Made by a program: the position numbers and the translations under genes. From NCBI GenBank assembly GCA_964636325.1, contig CAZWRV010000022.1:8328-72327 (forward strand): a DNA stretch of 64,000 nucleotides, read 5' to 3'. Positions within the stretch are counted from its first letter, which is position 1. Every line of letters starts with the position of its first letter. Source of the stretch: CAZWRV01 sp964636325 (lineage in GTDB: Bacteria > Verrucomicrobiota > Lentisphaeria > Victivallales > GWF2-50-93). The notes beneath the pieces were generated by a model that searched no databases, had not been told where the DNA came from, and saw nothing but the letters and a program-made list of their open reading frames with translations. Positions 33,503 to 41,689 of this stretch are shown here, piece by piece.

Positions 33503-34870
33503 TCAGCGTCTGCGGCCGCGTAGCTTTCCGCGCTTGAGGAAGCCCTCGTAGTTCCTCATGGTGAGATGCGACTCCACCTGGCTCAGGGTGTCGAGCATGA
33601 CGCCGACAATGATGAGGAGGCTGGTGCCGCCGAAGAAGGAGGCCACCACATAGCTGATATTGAGGCCCGATGCGAGGATAGACGGGAAGAGAGCCAGGGC
33701 CGCCAGGAACAGGGATCCGGCCAAGGTTATCCGGGTCATGGTTGAGTCGAGGAATTCTGCCGTCGGCTTGCCTGGCCTGATGCCGGGGATGTAGGCACCC
33801 TCCTTCTTGAGATTCTCGGATATCTGGATCGGATTGAACTGGTTCGCCACCCAGAAATATGCGAAAAGGATGATCATTATGCCGTCTATTATCATGTAGC
33901 TGGCCGTCCCATGCACAAAGAATCTTGACAGCCACCTTGTGGGTTCCGTGGGAATGTATGCAAGGATCATTTGCGGGAACATCAGGATTGCGCTGGAGAA
34001 GATGATGGGCATGACTCCGGAAAAGTTGACTTTCAGCGGCATGTATGTGCTTCCGCCCTTCATCTTGTTGAAGCCGACGATGCGCTTGGCCATCTGGATT
34101 GGGATTCTGCGCTGGGCCTGAGTGAGCAGGATGGTTGCGGCCGTCACCACCACGAAGAGCAGCAGCAGTATCAGCGCCTGCACCGGCTTGAAGCGCCCGC
34201 CGGACATGGACTGGCCGGTAGCTGCCATCTCGAAGAGGCTGTAGAATGCCTGGGGCATGCGGGCGACTATACCGATGGTTATTATCATGGATGCTCCGTT
34301 GCCGATGCCGTAGCGGGTGATCTGCTCGCCGAGCCACATGAGAAGGATAGTGCCGCACGTAAGTATGATGACGGTCATTATTATGAAACCCGGCCCGGGG
34401 TTGAGTATCAGATCCCTCTCGGGGGGAGGAAGCCCGAGCCTCTGCGGATTGATCATTGCCAGGGCGGCCATGGTGCCCTGAATGAGACATATGATGACCG
34501 TCAGGTAGCGTGTGTACTGGTTTATCTTCTGCCTGCCCACGTCGCCTTCGCGTATCATCTTCTCCAGCGAGGGGATCACAGGCGTGAGCAGCTGCATGAT
34601 GATGGAGGCGGAGATATACGGCATGATACCCAGCGTCGCGACGGCGAATGAATGGAGCGCGCCTCCGGTGAAGAGGTCGAACATCCCCATGAACATGCCC
34701 GAGGCGGAGGCATGGTCGTACTTGTCGAAGTAAAGTTTGAGGGCCTGGGGGTCGACGCCCGGACACGGAAGATTGCATGCCAGCCTGGCGATCGCAACGA
34801 GGCCGAGGACAATGAGAATCTTGTTCCTCAGCTCCTTGATCTTGAACGTATTTACAAACGCTGAAAACAT
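33503..34870 (-). CDS. secY: Preprotein translocase subunit SecY
   Basis: The 455-residue protein has about ten membrane segments and standard SecY blocks: ACNLPCPGVDP near the N-terminus, GIMPYISASIIMQLL, GNGASMIITIGI, and QTEF-equivalent loops such as NLKKEGAYIPGIRPGKPTAE before the last helices. It forms the protein-conducting channel with SecE and SecG. It is the last gene of the ribosomal protein block, 84 bases after rplO, the usual place at the end of the spc operon. The genes that often follow (map, infA, rpmJ, rpsM) are absent here. Confidence 0.97.
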   Translation of the reverse strand: MFSAFVNTFKIKELRNKILIVLGLVAIARLACNLPCPGVDPQALKLYFDKYDHASASGMFMGMFDLFTGGALHSFAVATLGIMPYISASIIMQLLTPVIPSLEKMIREGDVGRQKINQYTRYLTVIICLIQGTMAALAMINPQRLGLPPPERDLILNPGPGFIIMTVIILTCGTILLMWLGEQITRYGIGNGASMIITIGIVARMPQAFYSLFEMAATGQSMSGGRFKPVQALILLLLFVVVTAATILLTQAQRRIPIQMAKRIVGFNKMKGGSTYMPLKVNFSGVMPIIFSSAILMFPQMILAYIPTEPTRWLSRFFVHGTASYMIIDGIMIILFAYFWVANQFNPIQISENLKKEGAYIPGIRPGKPTAEFLDSTMTRITLAGSLFLAALALFPSILASGLNISYVVASFFGGTSLLIIVGVMLDTLSQVESHLTMRNYEGFLKRGKLRGRRR

Positions 34871-34954
34871 CTGGACGGGCGCTTTCCGAAACGCAGTTAA
34901 GTTTTACCTGGGCGATTCCGCAGGCCCCCGGCGGGCCGCGCACGGATCCGCATG

Positions 34955-35395
34955 TCATGCCAGCTCGCAGGTGCCGCCGGCGGCCTCGATCTTGGCCTTG
35001 GCCGAGGCGGAGAACTTGTCCGCCTTGATCTTGAGCGCCTTGGTGACCTCGCCGTTTCCAAGCACCTTTAGCCCGGAGTTCCTGTTGCCGATGACGCCCT
35101 TTTCCTGGAGCAGCTTCTCGTCGATCCTGTCTTCTGCCGTGAAGAGCTTGTCCAGAACCGATATGTTGACGATGTTGAACTCCTTGCGGGGATGGTTGAA
35201 ACCGAATTTCGGGAGGCGGCGGAAAAGGGGTATCTGGCCGCCCTCGAAGAAGGGGCGCATGTTGGCGCCTGTGCGCGCCCTCTGCCCCTTGTGGCCCTTG
35301 CCGGAGGTGCCGCCATGACCGGAGCCGTCGCCACGTCCGACAGTCTTGCGCCTCTTCCTGGCGCCGGGATTGTTATGCAGGTCATGCAGCTTCAT
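34955..35395 (-). CDS. rplO: 50S ribosomal protein L15
   Basis: The 146-residue protein has the L15 signature GRGDGSGHGGTSGKGHKGQR and FEGGQIPLFRRLPKFGF near the N-terminus, where it contacts 23S rRNA. Its start overlaps the end of rpsE by 14 bases, implying translational coupling. rpmD (L30), which usually lies between rpsE and rplO, is missing, as in several bacterial lineages. Confidence 0.97.
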   Translation of the reverse strand: MKLHDLHNNPGARKRRKTVGRGDGSGHGGTSGKGHKGQRARTGANMRPFFEGGQIPLFRRLPKFGFNHPRKEFNIVNISVLDKLFTAEDRIDEKLLQEKGVIGNRNSGLKVLGNGEVTKALKIKADKFSASAKAKIEAAGGTCELA

Positions 35396-35951
35396 TTTTG
35401 TTCCCGGGTTTGATTGTTATTCCGCGCTTCGCGAAGATGTCTTCTTTGTTCTTCAACATATTGATGGCGTGCATTGTGGCCTTAACTACGTTGGAGGGAT
35501 TATTCGATCCGAGCGACTTGGCAAGGACGTCATGGACGCCAGCAAGCTCCAGGACGGCCCTCATGGAGCCGCCGGCGATGATGCCCGTGCCCCTTGACGC
35601 GGGCTTCATGATTATCTTGGCGGCCCTGAACTTCGCATGCACCTCATGGGTTATCGTCGAACCGTTCATTGGAATCGAGATCAGATTCTTCTTCGCGCTC
35701 TCGCCGGCCTTCCTAATGGCGTCGGCGACTTCGTTGGCCTTGCCGAATCCGACGCCTACATGGCCCCTCCGGTCGCCGACGACGACAAGCGCGCTGAAGC
35801 TGAAGTTCCTGCCGCCCTTGACGACCTTGGCGCAGCGGTTGACGCTTATGACCCTCTCGTCCAGCCCGCCTTCTGACATCTTGTCCTCGAACGCCGGCAG
35901 TTCGGCCAGGTTCGACGGCAGATCTTTCTCTTCGTTCTTCTCAGTAGTCAT
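35382..35951 (-). CDS. rpsE: 30S ribosomal protein S5
   Basis: From the ATG at 35951 the protein has 189 residues. An acidic N-terminal extension of about 28 residues precedes the S5 core (VISVNRCAKVVKGGRNFSFS, VGDRRGHVGVGFGKANEV, ASRGTGIIAGGSMRAVLELA). S5 helps maintain decoding accuracy in the small subunit. A longer open reading to 36422 crosses rplR in another frame and is not real. It overlaps rplO by 14 bases and follows rplR by 20 bases. Confidence 0.97.
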   Translation of the reverse strand: MTTEKNEEKDLPSNLAELPAFEDKMSEGGLDERVISVNRCAKVVKGGRNFSFSALVVVGDRRGHVGVGFGKANEVADAIRKAGESAKKNLISIPMNGSTITHEVHAKFRAAKIIMKPASRGTGIIAGGSMRAVLELAGVHDVLAKSLGSNNPSNVVKATMHAINMLKNKEDIFAKRGITIKPGNKNEAA

Positions 35952-35971
35952 GTTGTCCCCTGTGTGGATGC

Positions 35972-36337
35972 TTAGAATTGAAGGCCGGCCTTCCTCGCGG
36001 CGTCCGCGAAGGATTTGACTTTCCCGTGGTATTTGAAGCCGCCCCTGTCGAAGACGACCGCCTTGATCCCAGCGGACTGCGCCTTCTGGGCCGCGATCCC
36101 CCCGAGCAGCGCGGCCTTCTCGACGCACTTCATCTTGCTGCCGGGAAAGTCCTTCGCGGCCGTGGAAACCGAAGCCAGGGTCTTCCCTGCGATGTCGTCT
36201 ATGAACTGGGCGTAGGCGTGCTTCCCCGTGAAGCATATCGAAAGCCTCGGCCGCCCGGAGGTGCCGGAAAGATCCTTCCTCTTCCTCATATGCCGCCTGT
36301 CGCGGCATTCCTTCCTTGTAGTATACCGGGTGCTCAT
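35972..36337 (-). CDS. rplR: 50S ribosomal protein L18
   Basis: The 121-residue protein has the L18 motifs RKDLSGTSGRPRLSICFTGK, YAQFIDDIAGKTLASVST and the C-terminal FDRGGFKYHGKVKSFADAAR. It binds 5S rRNA in the large subunit. It lies between rplF and rpsE in the standard spc order, 85 bases from the rplF stop; that gap holds a degenerate repeat C unit. Confidence 0.97.
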   Translation of the reverse strand: MSTRYTTRKECRDRRHMRKRKDLSGTSGRPRLSICFTGKHAYAQFIDDIAGKTLASVSTAAKDFPGSKMKCVEKAALLGGIAAQKAQSAGIKAVVFDRGGFKYHGKVKSFADAARKAGLQF

Positions 36338-36385
36338 TTGCTCCTGTCCTTAAAAAATAGTTTGACTGCGGGATTACGTGCGAAT

Positions 36386-36414
36386 CTTCAGCGAAAGAAC
36401 ATGGCTCGCTGGAT
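36386..36414. repeat. Degenerate repeat C unit inside the ribosomal cluster
   Basis: CTTCAGCGAAAGAACATGGC followed by TCGCTGGAT matches the repeat C consensus with several substitutions, especially at its palindromic ends. It lies in the rplF-rplR gap, the longest gap inside the ribosomal block. Confidence 0.45.
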
Positions 36415-36422
36415 ATTTGCAA

Positions 36423-36959
36423 TTACGTAACCGTCTTGCCTTCCTTCATGGTGATGTGCTCGCCCGCATACCTGACGCCCTTGCCCTTGTAGGGTTCCGG
36501 CTTCTTGAAGCGCCTGATGGTGGCGGCGACCTCTCCGACAAGCTGCTTGTCGATCCCTTCGATGCTTATCTTCGTGTTCTCCGCGACCGTGAGCTTGATT
36601 CCGGCGGGGACGTTGTAGACGACGGGATGCGAGTAGCCGAGCGAGACGGTCAGCTTGGGGGGGCTGAACTGCGCCTTGTAGCCGACTCCGACGATCTCCA
36701 AATCCTTGCGGAAGCCCTTCGTGACGCCCTCCACCATGCCGTCTATGAGGCTCCTCGCCAGGCCGTGCATCATCCTGGCCTGCCTGGTCTCATCAAGCGC
36801 GGCGACCACCACGTTGTCCTTGTCCACCTTGACGCTGACCAGGGGGGGCATCTCCTTCGAGAGCTTGCCCTTGGGGCCTTCGACGGTGACCGTGCTTCCT
36901 GCCGGAGTCACCTTCACCTTGTCCGGGATTTTAACAGGTATTCTGCCTATGCGGGACAT
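36423..36959 (-). CDS. rplF: 50S ribosomal protein L6
   Basis: The 178-residue protein starts MSRIGRIPVKIPDKVKV and contains the L6 signature GKGVRYAGEHITMKEGKT near the C-terminus (PYKGKGVRY). The length matches the family. L6 lies near the base of the L7/L12 stalk. It follows rpsH by 24 bases. Confidence 0.97.
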   Translation of the reverse strand: MSRIGRIPVKIPDKVKVTPAGSTVTVEGPKGKLSKEMPPLVSVKVDKDNVVVAALDETRQARMMHGLARSLIDGMVEGVTKGFRKDLEIVGVGYKAQFSPPKLTVSLGYSHPVVYNVPAGIKLTVAENTKISIEGIDKQLVGEVAATIRRFKKPEPYKGKGVRYAGEHITMKEGKTVT

Positions 36960-36983
36960 GTTGCGTTTTCCTTAAGTCAAAGA

Positions 36984-37379
36984 TTACCAGACCGTGCAGA
37001 CTATTTCGCCGCCGACCTTCGCCTTCGCGGCCTTCCTGCCGCTGATTATCCCTGCGGGAGTCGACATCACGACCGTCCCGAGCCCGTTGCGGACCTTGGG
37101 TATTTCGGAGCATCCGCAGTATATCCTGCACGAGGGCCTGCTGACGCGCCTCATCCCCTCGATCACGGGCTTCTTCCTGAAATACTTCAGCTTGACGGTG
37201 AGGACCTTCCGCGGCGCCTTGCCGGTCTCGTAGAAGTCGCTGATGTAGCCCTCTTCCTTCAGCACGGATGCGACGGCGCTTTTCATTGCCGAGGTAGGCA
37301 TCGAAACCTCCTTGGCCGACGCCATGATGGCGTTCCTCATCCTGGTGAGCATGTCGGAAATCCCATCCTGAAGACTCAT
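36984..37379 (-). CDS. rpsH: 30S ribosomal protein S8
   Basis: The 131-residue protein begins MSLQDGISDMLTRMRNAIMA and ends with the S8 signature GLGTVVMSTPAGIISGRKA. S8 binds the central domain of 16S rRNA and often autoregulates the spc operon. It follows rpsN by 23 bases. Confidence 0.97.
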   Translation of the reverse strand: MSLQDGISDMLTRMRNAIMASAKEVSMPTSAMKSAVASVLKEEGYISDFYETGKAPRKVLTVKLKYFRKKPVIEGMRRVSRPSCRIYCGCSEIPKVRNGLGTVVMSTPAGIISGRKAAKAKVGGEIVCTVW

Positions 37380-37402
37380 TATAGCTCCTCGTTTTTACCA
37401 GT

Positions 37403-37588
37403 TTACCAGCTCGCCTTCGTAACGCCCGGAATCTGGCCGCTTATGGCGAACTCCCTGAAGCAGATACGGCAGAGCTTGAATTTGTTGATGAAGGCCCTTC
37501 TGCGCCCGCAGCGGGCGCAGCGGTTGTATTTGCGGACCTTGAACTTCGGCTTGCGGCCGGCTTTGGCGATCTGACTTTTCTTGGCCAT
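37403..37588 (-). CDS. rpsN: 30S ribosomal protein S14, zinc-binding type
   Basis: The 61-residue protein carries two CxxC pairs, CARCGRRRAFI and CRICFREFAI, of the zinc-binding S14 type, and ends with GQIPGVTKASW, the conserved tail. The short zinc form is usual for PVC bacteria. It follows rplE by 22 bases. Confidence 0.97.
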   Translation of the reverse strand: MAKKSQIAKAGRKPKFKVRKYNRCARCGRRRAFINKFKLCRICFREFAISGQIPGVTKASW

Positions 37589-37610
37589 CTGGTCTAGCTC
37601 CTGATATTGT

Positions 37611-38150
37611 TCACTGGGCGGCGAAAGGCATGCCGAGACGGGTGAGCAGGTCGAGCGCCTCCCCGTCCGTCTTCGCCGACGTCACTATTGTCACATTGAG
37701 GCCGAGCGGATGCTTCAGCTTGTCAAGATCCACCTCGGGGAACACGGAAAGATCCTTGATCCCGAGGTTGTAGTTGCCCGCCTTGTCGAAGCCCTTCTTC
37801 GGCACGCCGCGGAAGTCCCTGACGCGCGGCAGCGTGTTGTGCACGAGCCTGTCGTAGAACTCGAACATCCTCCCGCCCCTAAGCGTCACCATCACCCCGA
37901 CCGGCATGCCGCGCCGGAGCTTGAAGTTCGCTATGTTCTTCCTCGACTTGGTCACCACAGGAACCTGGCCGGAAATGGATGCGAGATGCTCCTTGGCCTC
38001 GTTGAAGACCTCCTTCTCGGACTTGGTGTTGATTCCGCAGTTCAGCACGATCTTCCTGAGCCTGGGAACCTCGAGCTTGTTCACGTAGCCCCGCGCCGCC
38101 ATCATCTCGGGCACAGTCTTCTCTAAATAGATTTTTTTCATGTCAGGCAT
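37611..38150 (-). CDS. rplE: 50S ribosomal protein L5
   Basis: The 179-residue protein has the L5 blocks LRKIVLNCGI, RRGMPVGVMVTLRGGRMFEF and the C-terminal LNVTIVTSAKTDGEALDLL. L5 binds 5S rRNA in the central protuberance. It follows rplX by 13 bases. An alternative ATG nine bases downstream (38141) is possible. Confidence 0.97.
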   Translation of the reverse strand: MPDMKKIYLEKTVPEMMAARGYVNKLEVPRLRKIVLNCGINTKSEKEVFNEAKEHLASISGQVPVVTKSRKNIANFKLRRGMPVGVMVTLRGGRMFEFYDRLVHNTLPRVRDFRGVPKKGFDKAGNYNLGIKDLSVFPEVDLDKLKHPLGLNVTIVTSAKTDGEALDLLTRLGMPFAAQ

Positions 38151-38163
38151 GGCTGCAATCCCG

Positions 38164-38481
38164 CTAATTTATTTCTTTATCCTTCTTTTCCTTCTTCTCG
38201 ACGAGCTTGGCGACGTTCGAGACATGGACGGAAATCGACCTCTCTATGAGGCCGCCCTTCGGGCTGTCAGGCGTCTTCTTGACCGTCTTCCTGCCGATCT
38301 CCTGCTGCTTCTCGGGGGAGAGGTTCTGCAGTTCGAGCACCACCCGGGCAGTATCCTTGAGGACGCCTATGATCTTGCCCTTCTCGCCACGCCACTTGCC
38401 GCTTATCACGTAGACCGGGTCGTTCTTCCTCACATGGAAGGCGGCGGCGCCGCCGGCACTTTTCCTCTTCTTCCTGGACAT
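38164..38481 (-). CDS. rplX: 50S ribosomal protein L24
   Basis: The 105-residue protein has a KOW motif (VRKNDPVYVISGKWRGEKGK) preceded by a basic extension of about 15 residues. L24 is an early assembly protein of the large subunit. Its start ATG shares a base with the rplN stop codon, so the two genes are translationally coupled. Confidence 0.95.
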   Translation of the reverse strand: MSRKKRKSAGGAAAFHVRKNDPVYVISGKWRGEKGKIIGVLKDTARVVLELQNLSPEKQQEIGRKTVKKTPDSPKGGLIERSISVHVSNVAKLVEKKEKKDKEIN

Positions 38482-38846
38482 CAGAGCACCTCCGGCGCAA
38501 GAGAGATTATCTTCATGAAGTTCTTTTCGCGGAGCTCGCGCGCCACGGGCCCGAAGATGCGGGTGCCCCGGGGGTTGCTCTGCTCGTCGATGATCACCGC
38601 GGCGTTCCTGTCGAAGCTCAGGTAGGAGCCGTCCTCCCTCCTGATCTTCGCCCTGGTCCTGACTATCACCGCCTTGACGACCTCGCCCTTCTTCACCGCG
38701 CCGCCCGGGATCGCCTCCTTGACAGAGGCCGTCACGATGTCGCCGAGATGCGCATAGCGCTTCTTCTGCCCGAGCACGGTGATCGTCATAAGCTGCTTCG
38801 CCCCCGAGTTGTCGGCGACGTCAAGTCTTGACTGCATCTGTATCAT
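38481..38846 (-). CDS. rplN: 50S ribosomal protein L14
   Basis: The 121-residue protein has the canonical MIQMQSRLDVADNSGAKQLM start and the signature SFDRNAAVIIDEQSNPRGTR. It is at the subunit interface. Its start overlaps the end of rpsQ by 26 bases, and its stop overlaps the rplX start. Confidence 0.97.
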   Translation of the reverse strand: MIQMQSRLDVADNSGAKQLMTITVLGQKKRYAHLGDIVTASVKEAIPGGAVKKGEVVKAVIVRTRAKIRREDGSYLSFDRNAAVIIDEQSNPRGTRIFGPVARELREKNFMKIISLAPEVL

Positions 38847-39150
38847 TTTGCGCTTCCACCTTTTCTATTTGCTCCGCCTTCCTGACGACTTCCACCAGCC
38901 TCCAGCGCTTAAGCTTGCTGTAGGGCCTTGACTCCATGATCCTGACCGTGTCTCCGATCCCCGCCTCCTCCTTCTCGTCGTGGGCATAGTATTTCTTGCG
39001 GGACTTGACGACCTTCATGTAGAGTGGATGGGGGCTACGCCTCATGACCTCGACGACGATCGTCTTGGTCTGGCGGTCGCTCGTCACTACGCCCGTCCGC
39101 ACCTTGCGGCTGCCGCGTTTCTCGGCGGCCTTGTCTGTTTCTCCGCTCAT
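38821..39150 (-). CDS. rpsQ: 30S ribosomal protein S17
   Basis: The 109-residue protein has the S17 core GVVTSDRQTKTIVVEVMRRS and GDTVRIMESRPYSKLKRWRL, with basic N- and acidic C-terminal extensions beyond the usual 85-90 residues. It binds the 5' domain of 16S rRNA. It follows rpmC by 27 bases. Confidence 0.95.
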   Translation of the reverse strand: MSGETDKAAEKRGSRKVRTGVVTSDRQTKTIVVEVMRRSPHPLYMKVVKSRKKYYAHDEKEEAGIGDTVRIMESRPYSKLKRWRLVEVVRKAEQIEKVEAQNDTDAVKT

Positions 39151-39177
39151 TTTGATCCCAGGCTTAGGTTTGTTTTC

Positions 39178-39402
39178 TTATTTGGCCGCCGCCTTATTGA
39201 GGCTGCGCTGCTTCCACTCGGTCTTGATCCTCGCGATGATCCTGCGTATCTGCCCCACCCTCGCGCTGTTCTGTATCTGCCCCGTCTTGGACTGGACTGA
39301 AAGGTTGAACTTCTCGCGCAAAAGCTCCTTCTCGAGGTTTGCCAGCTCCGGATCTGTGAGCTGCCTCACATCCTTCATCTTGTACTTGTTTGCATCGGCC
39401 AT
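39178..39402 (-). CDS. rpmC: 50S ribosomal protein L29
   Basis: The 74-residue protein has the L29 pattern KDVRQLTDPELANLEKELLR and KTGQIQNSARVGQIRRIIAR. It lies by the peptide exit tunnel. It is between rplP (31 bases) and rpsQ, the standard S10-spc order. Confidence 0.95.
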   Translation of the reverse strand: MADANKYKMKDVRQLTDPELANLEKELLREKFNLSVQSKTGQIQNSARVGQIRRIIARIKTEWKQRSLNKAAAK

Positions 39403-39433
39403 TTTGTTTCTCCGTGGGACTGATAGTCGTTCG

Positions 39434-39850
39434 TCAAGCGAAATGCCTTACCAGGAACTTGCACCTTATGCCGAGCTTACCCGCCGCCAGGTTAAGGGCC
39501 TCCTTCGCGACGGACTCGGTGCATCCGCTGACCTCGAAGAGCACCCTTCCGGGCTTGATCACCGCAACCCAGGACTCGAGGTTGCCCTTGCCCTTCCCCA
39601 TCCTGGTCTCGAGCGGCTTCTTCGTGAACGGCTTGTCGGGGAAGATCCTGATCCAGACCTTGCCCCTCCGGTTCAGATGGCGGTTTATCGCCACCCTGGC
39701 CGCCTCTATCTGGTTGTTGGAGATCCAGGCCCTGTCGAGGGACTGGAGCCCGAAGTTCCCGAAGTCGAGCTTGTTGCACTTCCTTGCCAGGCCGCCCCTG
39801 TTACCTCGCTGGGCCTTCCTGTACTTTACCCTTTTTGGCATTAACGGCAT
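39434..39850 (-). CDS. rplP: 50S ribosomal protein L16
   Basis: The 138-residue protein has the L16 blocks MPKRVKYRKAQRGNRGG, IEAARVAINRHLNRRGKVWI, and KPLETRMGKGKGNLESWVAV. It is near the peptidyl transferase centre. Its first 50 bases overlap the end of rpsC, an unusually long overlap for ribosomal genes. Confidence 0.97.
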   Translation of the reverse strand: MPLMPKRVKYRKAQRGNRGGLARKCNKLDFGNFGLQSLDRAWISNNQIEAARVAINRHLNRRGKVWIRIFPDKPFTKKPLETRMGKGKGNLESWVAVIKPGRVLFEVSGCTESVAKEALNLAAGKLGIRCKFLVRHFA

Positions 39851-40490
39851 AATTCATACCTTCCACTGGTTCCTTGTGGCATATCCAGACCTTGACGCCT
39901 ATCTTGCCGGCGACGGTCCTTGCCTCTGTAAATCCGTAATCTATGTTAGCCTTCAGCGTGTGAAGCGGAATCTTGCCCTCCTTGTACTGCTCCGAGCGGG
40001 CGAGCTCCGCACCGCCCAGACGTCCGGCTATGGCCACCTTTATGCCTTCGACCCCCTTCTCCATGGCTGTCTGGATCGCCTTCTTCATCGCCCTCCTGAA
40101 GCCTACGCGCCTCTCAAGCTGGAATGCGATGTTCTCCGCGACGAGCTGCGCGTTCGTCTCCGCGTCCTTGATGTCAACCACGTCGAGGAGTATGTCCTTG
40201 GACCGGACGAAGGAGCTTATCTGGCTGCGCATCTTGTCGGTCTCCTCGCCCTTGCGGCCGACTAGCACGCCCGGGCGGGCCGTGAAGATCGTTACGCGGA
40301 TGCGGTTGGCGGAGCGCTCTATTAGAATCCTTGATATGGCGGCAGACTGGTAGTTCTTCCGGATGAACTCCCTTATCCTGATGTCCTCGTTGAGCCAGTC
40401 GCCGAAGCTGCTCTTCCTGGCATACCAGCGGGAGTCCCAGTTCTTGTTCAACGTAACCCTGAATCCGATAGGATTTACTTTCTGCCCCAC
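39801..40490 (-). CDS. rpsC: 30S ribosomal protein S3
   Basis: The 229-residue protein starts MGQKVNPIGFRVTLNKNWD and has the KH domain (VLVGRKGEETDKMRSQISSF) and the C-terminal domain with GVEGIKVAIAGRLGGAELAR. S3 shapes the mRNA entry site. It follows rplV by 15 bases and overlaps rplP by 50 bases. Confidence 0.97.
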   Translation of the reverse strand: MGQKVNPIGFRVTLNKNWDSRWYARKSSFGDWLNEDIRIREFIRKNYQSAAISRILIERSANRIRVTIFTARPGVLVGRKGEETDKMRSQISSFVRSKDILLDVVDIKDAETNAQLVAENIAFQLERRVGFRRAMKKAIQTAMEKGVEGIKVAIAGRLGGAELARSEQYKEGKIPLHTLKANIDYGFTEARTVAGKIGVKVWICHKEPVEGMNYAVNAKKGKVQEGPAR

Positions 40491-40505
40491 TTGCGATTCC
40501 TTTCC

Positions 40506-40844
40506 TTAGATTTTTTCGTCGGTTAGAACTATCCTGAAGTGGCTCGTCCTCTTCCTGATCCTGCCGGCGCTGCCCCTGGCCTTGGGCCTGAACCTCCTGT
40601 AGATGGGCCCCGGCATCACCTCCGCGGACTTGACGAAGAGCCTGTCGCGCTTGATGTCCAGGTTGTTCTCCGCGTTGGCGACGGCCGAGCGCAGGGTCTT
40701 GGCCAGCAGCGCGGCGGACTTCTTGGGCATGAGGGCGATCATTGTGAGCGCCTCAGTGACCGGCTTGCCCCTGAGCAGCCTTGCGACGTCGTGGGACTTG
40801 AGCGGCGAAACCCTAGCATATCTTGTCAGTGAACAGATTTCCAT
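40506..40844 (-). CDS. rplV: 50S ribosomal protein L22
   Basis: The 112-residue protein has RYARVSPLKSHDVARLLRGK, the usual L22 start, and the signature RRFRPKARGSAGRIRKRTSH. L22 lines the exit tunnel. It is the first ribosomal gene of the block; rpsJ, rplC, rplD, rplW, rplB and rpsS that normally precede it are not here. A hypothetical gene ends only 3 bases upstream, and topA lies before that. Confidence 0.97.
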   Translation of the reverse strand: MEICSLTRYARVSPLKSHDVARLLRGKPVTEALTMIALMPKKSAALLAKTLRSAVANAENNLDIKRDRLFVKSAEVMPGPIYRRFRPKARGSAGRIRKRTSHFRIVLTDEKI

Positions 40845-40847
40845 GTT

Positions 40848-41654
40848 TCAATTCTGGTTACCTAATGTTACTTTCATCCCGGGCGCCAGGCCTCCCATCT
40901 CCCCTTCGACGGCGACCGCCGCCGAAATGAACGGCCTGAGCGCCACAATCTTCATCACGACCGCCTTGCCGGTCTTCCCGTTGACCGCCCTGCAGAGCAG
41001 GCCGCAGCTCACGCTGTTGGCCGTCCCCACGTCGAGGACCGCCGCCTGCAGCTTGTCGCTGACCGCAAGGATCCTGCATGAATCCGGCATCTTGACTTCG
41101 CCGGGGGGCTTCGCGAGCATGTTGAACTTCTCCGCCTCCCCCCTAAGGTCGTCGAGGCGGCACTTGAGCCGGACCTTGTCGAGATCCTCGATGCGGTCCT
41201 TCTCGATAAGCTCCCTGACGAAGACGTCGAGCGCGACTATCTTCGAAGTGAGCTCCCTCGCAGACCTGCACAGGCTCCTGTATGCGTCGACGGCGAGCAG
41301 GCAGGTCTCGGCGTCCAGCTCCGGCTCCGACCCGCCGACCGCGGACGCGACTCCGAGCTTCAGCCGTAGATACCGGCCGTTCAACTTCTCCGAATTAGAA
41401 AGAACTTCCGACAATTCCCTGCGCAGAAGGCCGAACTCGCTCCTGGCGACGTCCAGCTCGTCCTCGCGGACCGCCCCCTGGCTCTGGCGCGCAGGCCCGG
41501 CGGAACTGTCCTGAGCTTCGGCGGAAGACACGCAAGAAAATTCAACTGCGGCAAACAGGGCATAAAAGATAACCAGCGAAAAACGGTCTGTCCAGCACGT
41601 CACGGAAAAAAATACGTTTTTTTTTGCGTCCGGCGCGCCCAGAGCTGCCTTCAT
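40848..41654 (-). CDS. Hypothetical envelope protein between topA and rplV
   Basis: From the ATG at 41654, preceded by a GGGGGGA run, the protein has 268 residues; an ATG at 41669 is possible but contains that SD. A hydrophobic segment (FSLVIFYALFAAVEFSCV) near residue 28 suggests a signal sequence or anchor. The middle is coiled-coil-like with many Leu/Glu/Arg heptads, and the end is a beta-rich domain (LDVGTANSVSCGLLCRAVNG, GEMGGLAPGMKVTLG) reminiscent of MreC-like domains, weakly. It overlaps nothing and ends 3 bases before rplV, so it shares the operon with topA and the ribosomal genes. No family is recognised. Confidence 0.65.
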   Translation of the reverse strand: MKAALGAPDAKKNVFFSVTCWTDRFSLVIFYALFAAVEFSCVSSAEAQDSSAGPARQSQGAVREDELDVARSEFGLLRRELSEVLSNSEKLNGRYLRLKLGVASAVGGSEPELDAETCLLAVDAYRSLCRSARELTSKIVALDVFVRELIEKDRIEDLDKVRLKCRLDDLRGEAEKFNMLAKPPGEVKMPDSCRILAVSDKLQAAVLDVGTANSVSCGLLCRAVNGKTGKAVVMKIVALRPFISAAVAVEGEMGGLAPGMKVTLGNQN

Positions 41655-41689
41655 CGCATTTCCCCCCATGTTATTGCTGGCATAATATT

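Noticed and set aside
33486..34958. 490-codon frame overlapping secY in another frame
   Set aside because: The secY frame has clear membrane segments and family motifs; the overlapping one is Arg/His-rich and lacks any.
36378..37574. 398-codon plus-strand open frame opposite rplF, rpsH and rpsN
   Set aside because: It is antisense to certain ribosomal protein genes in a high-GC region, where long shadow frames are expected; the product shows no family-like motifs.
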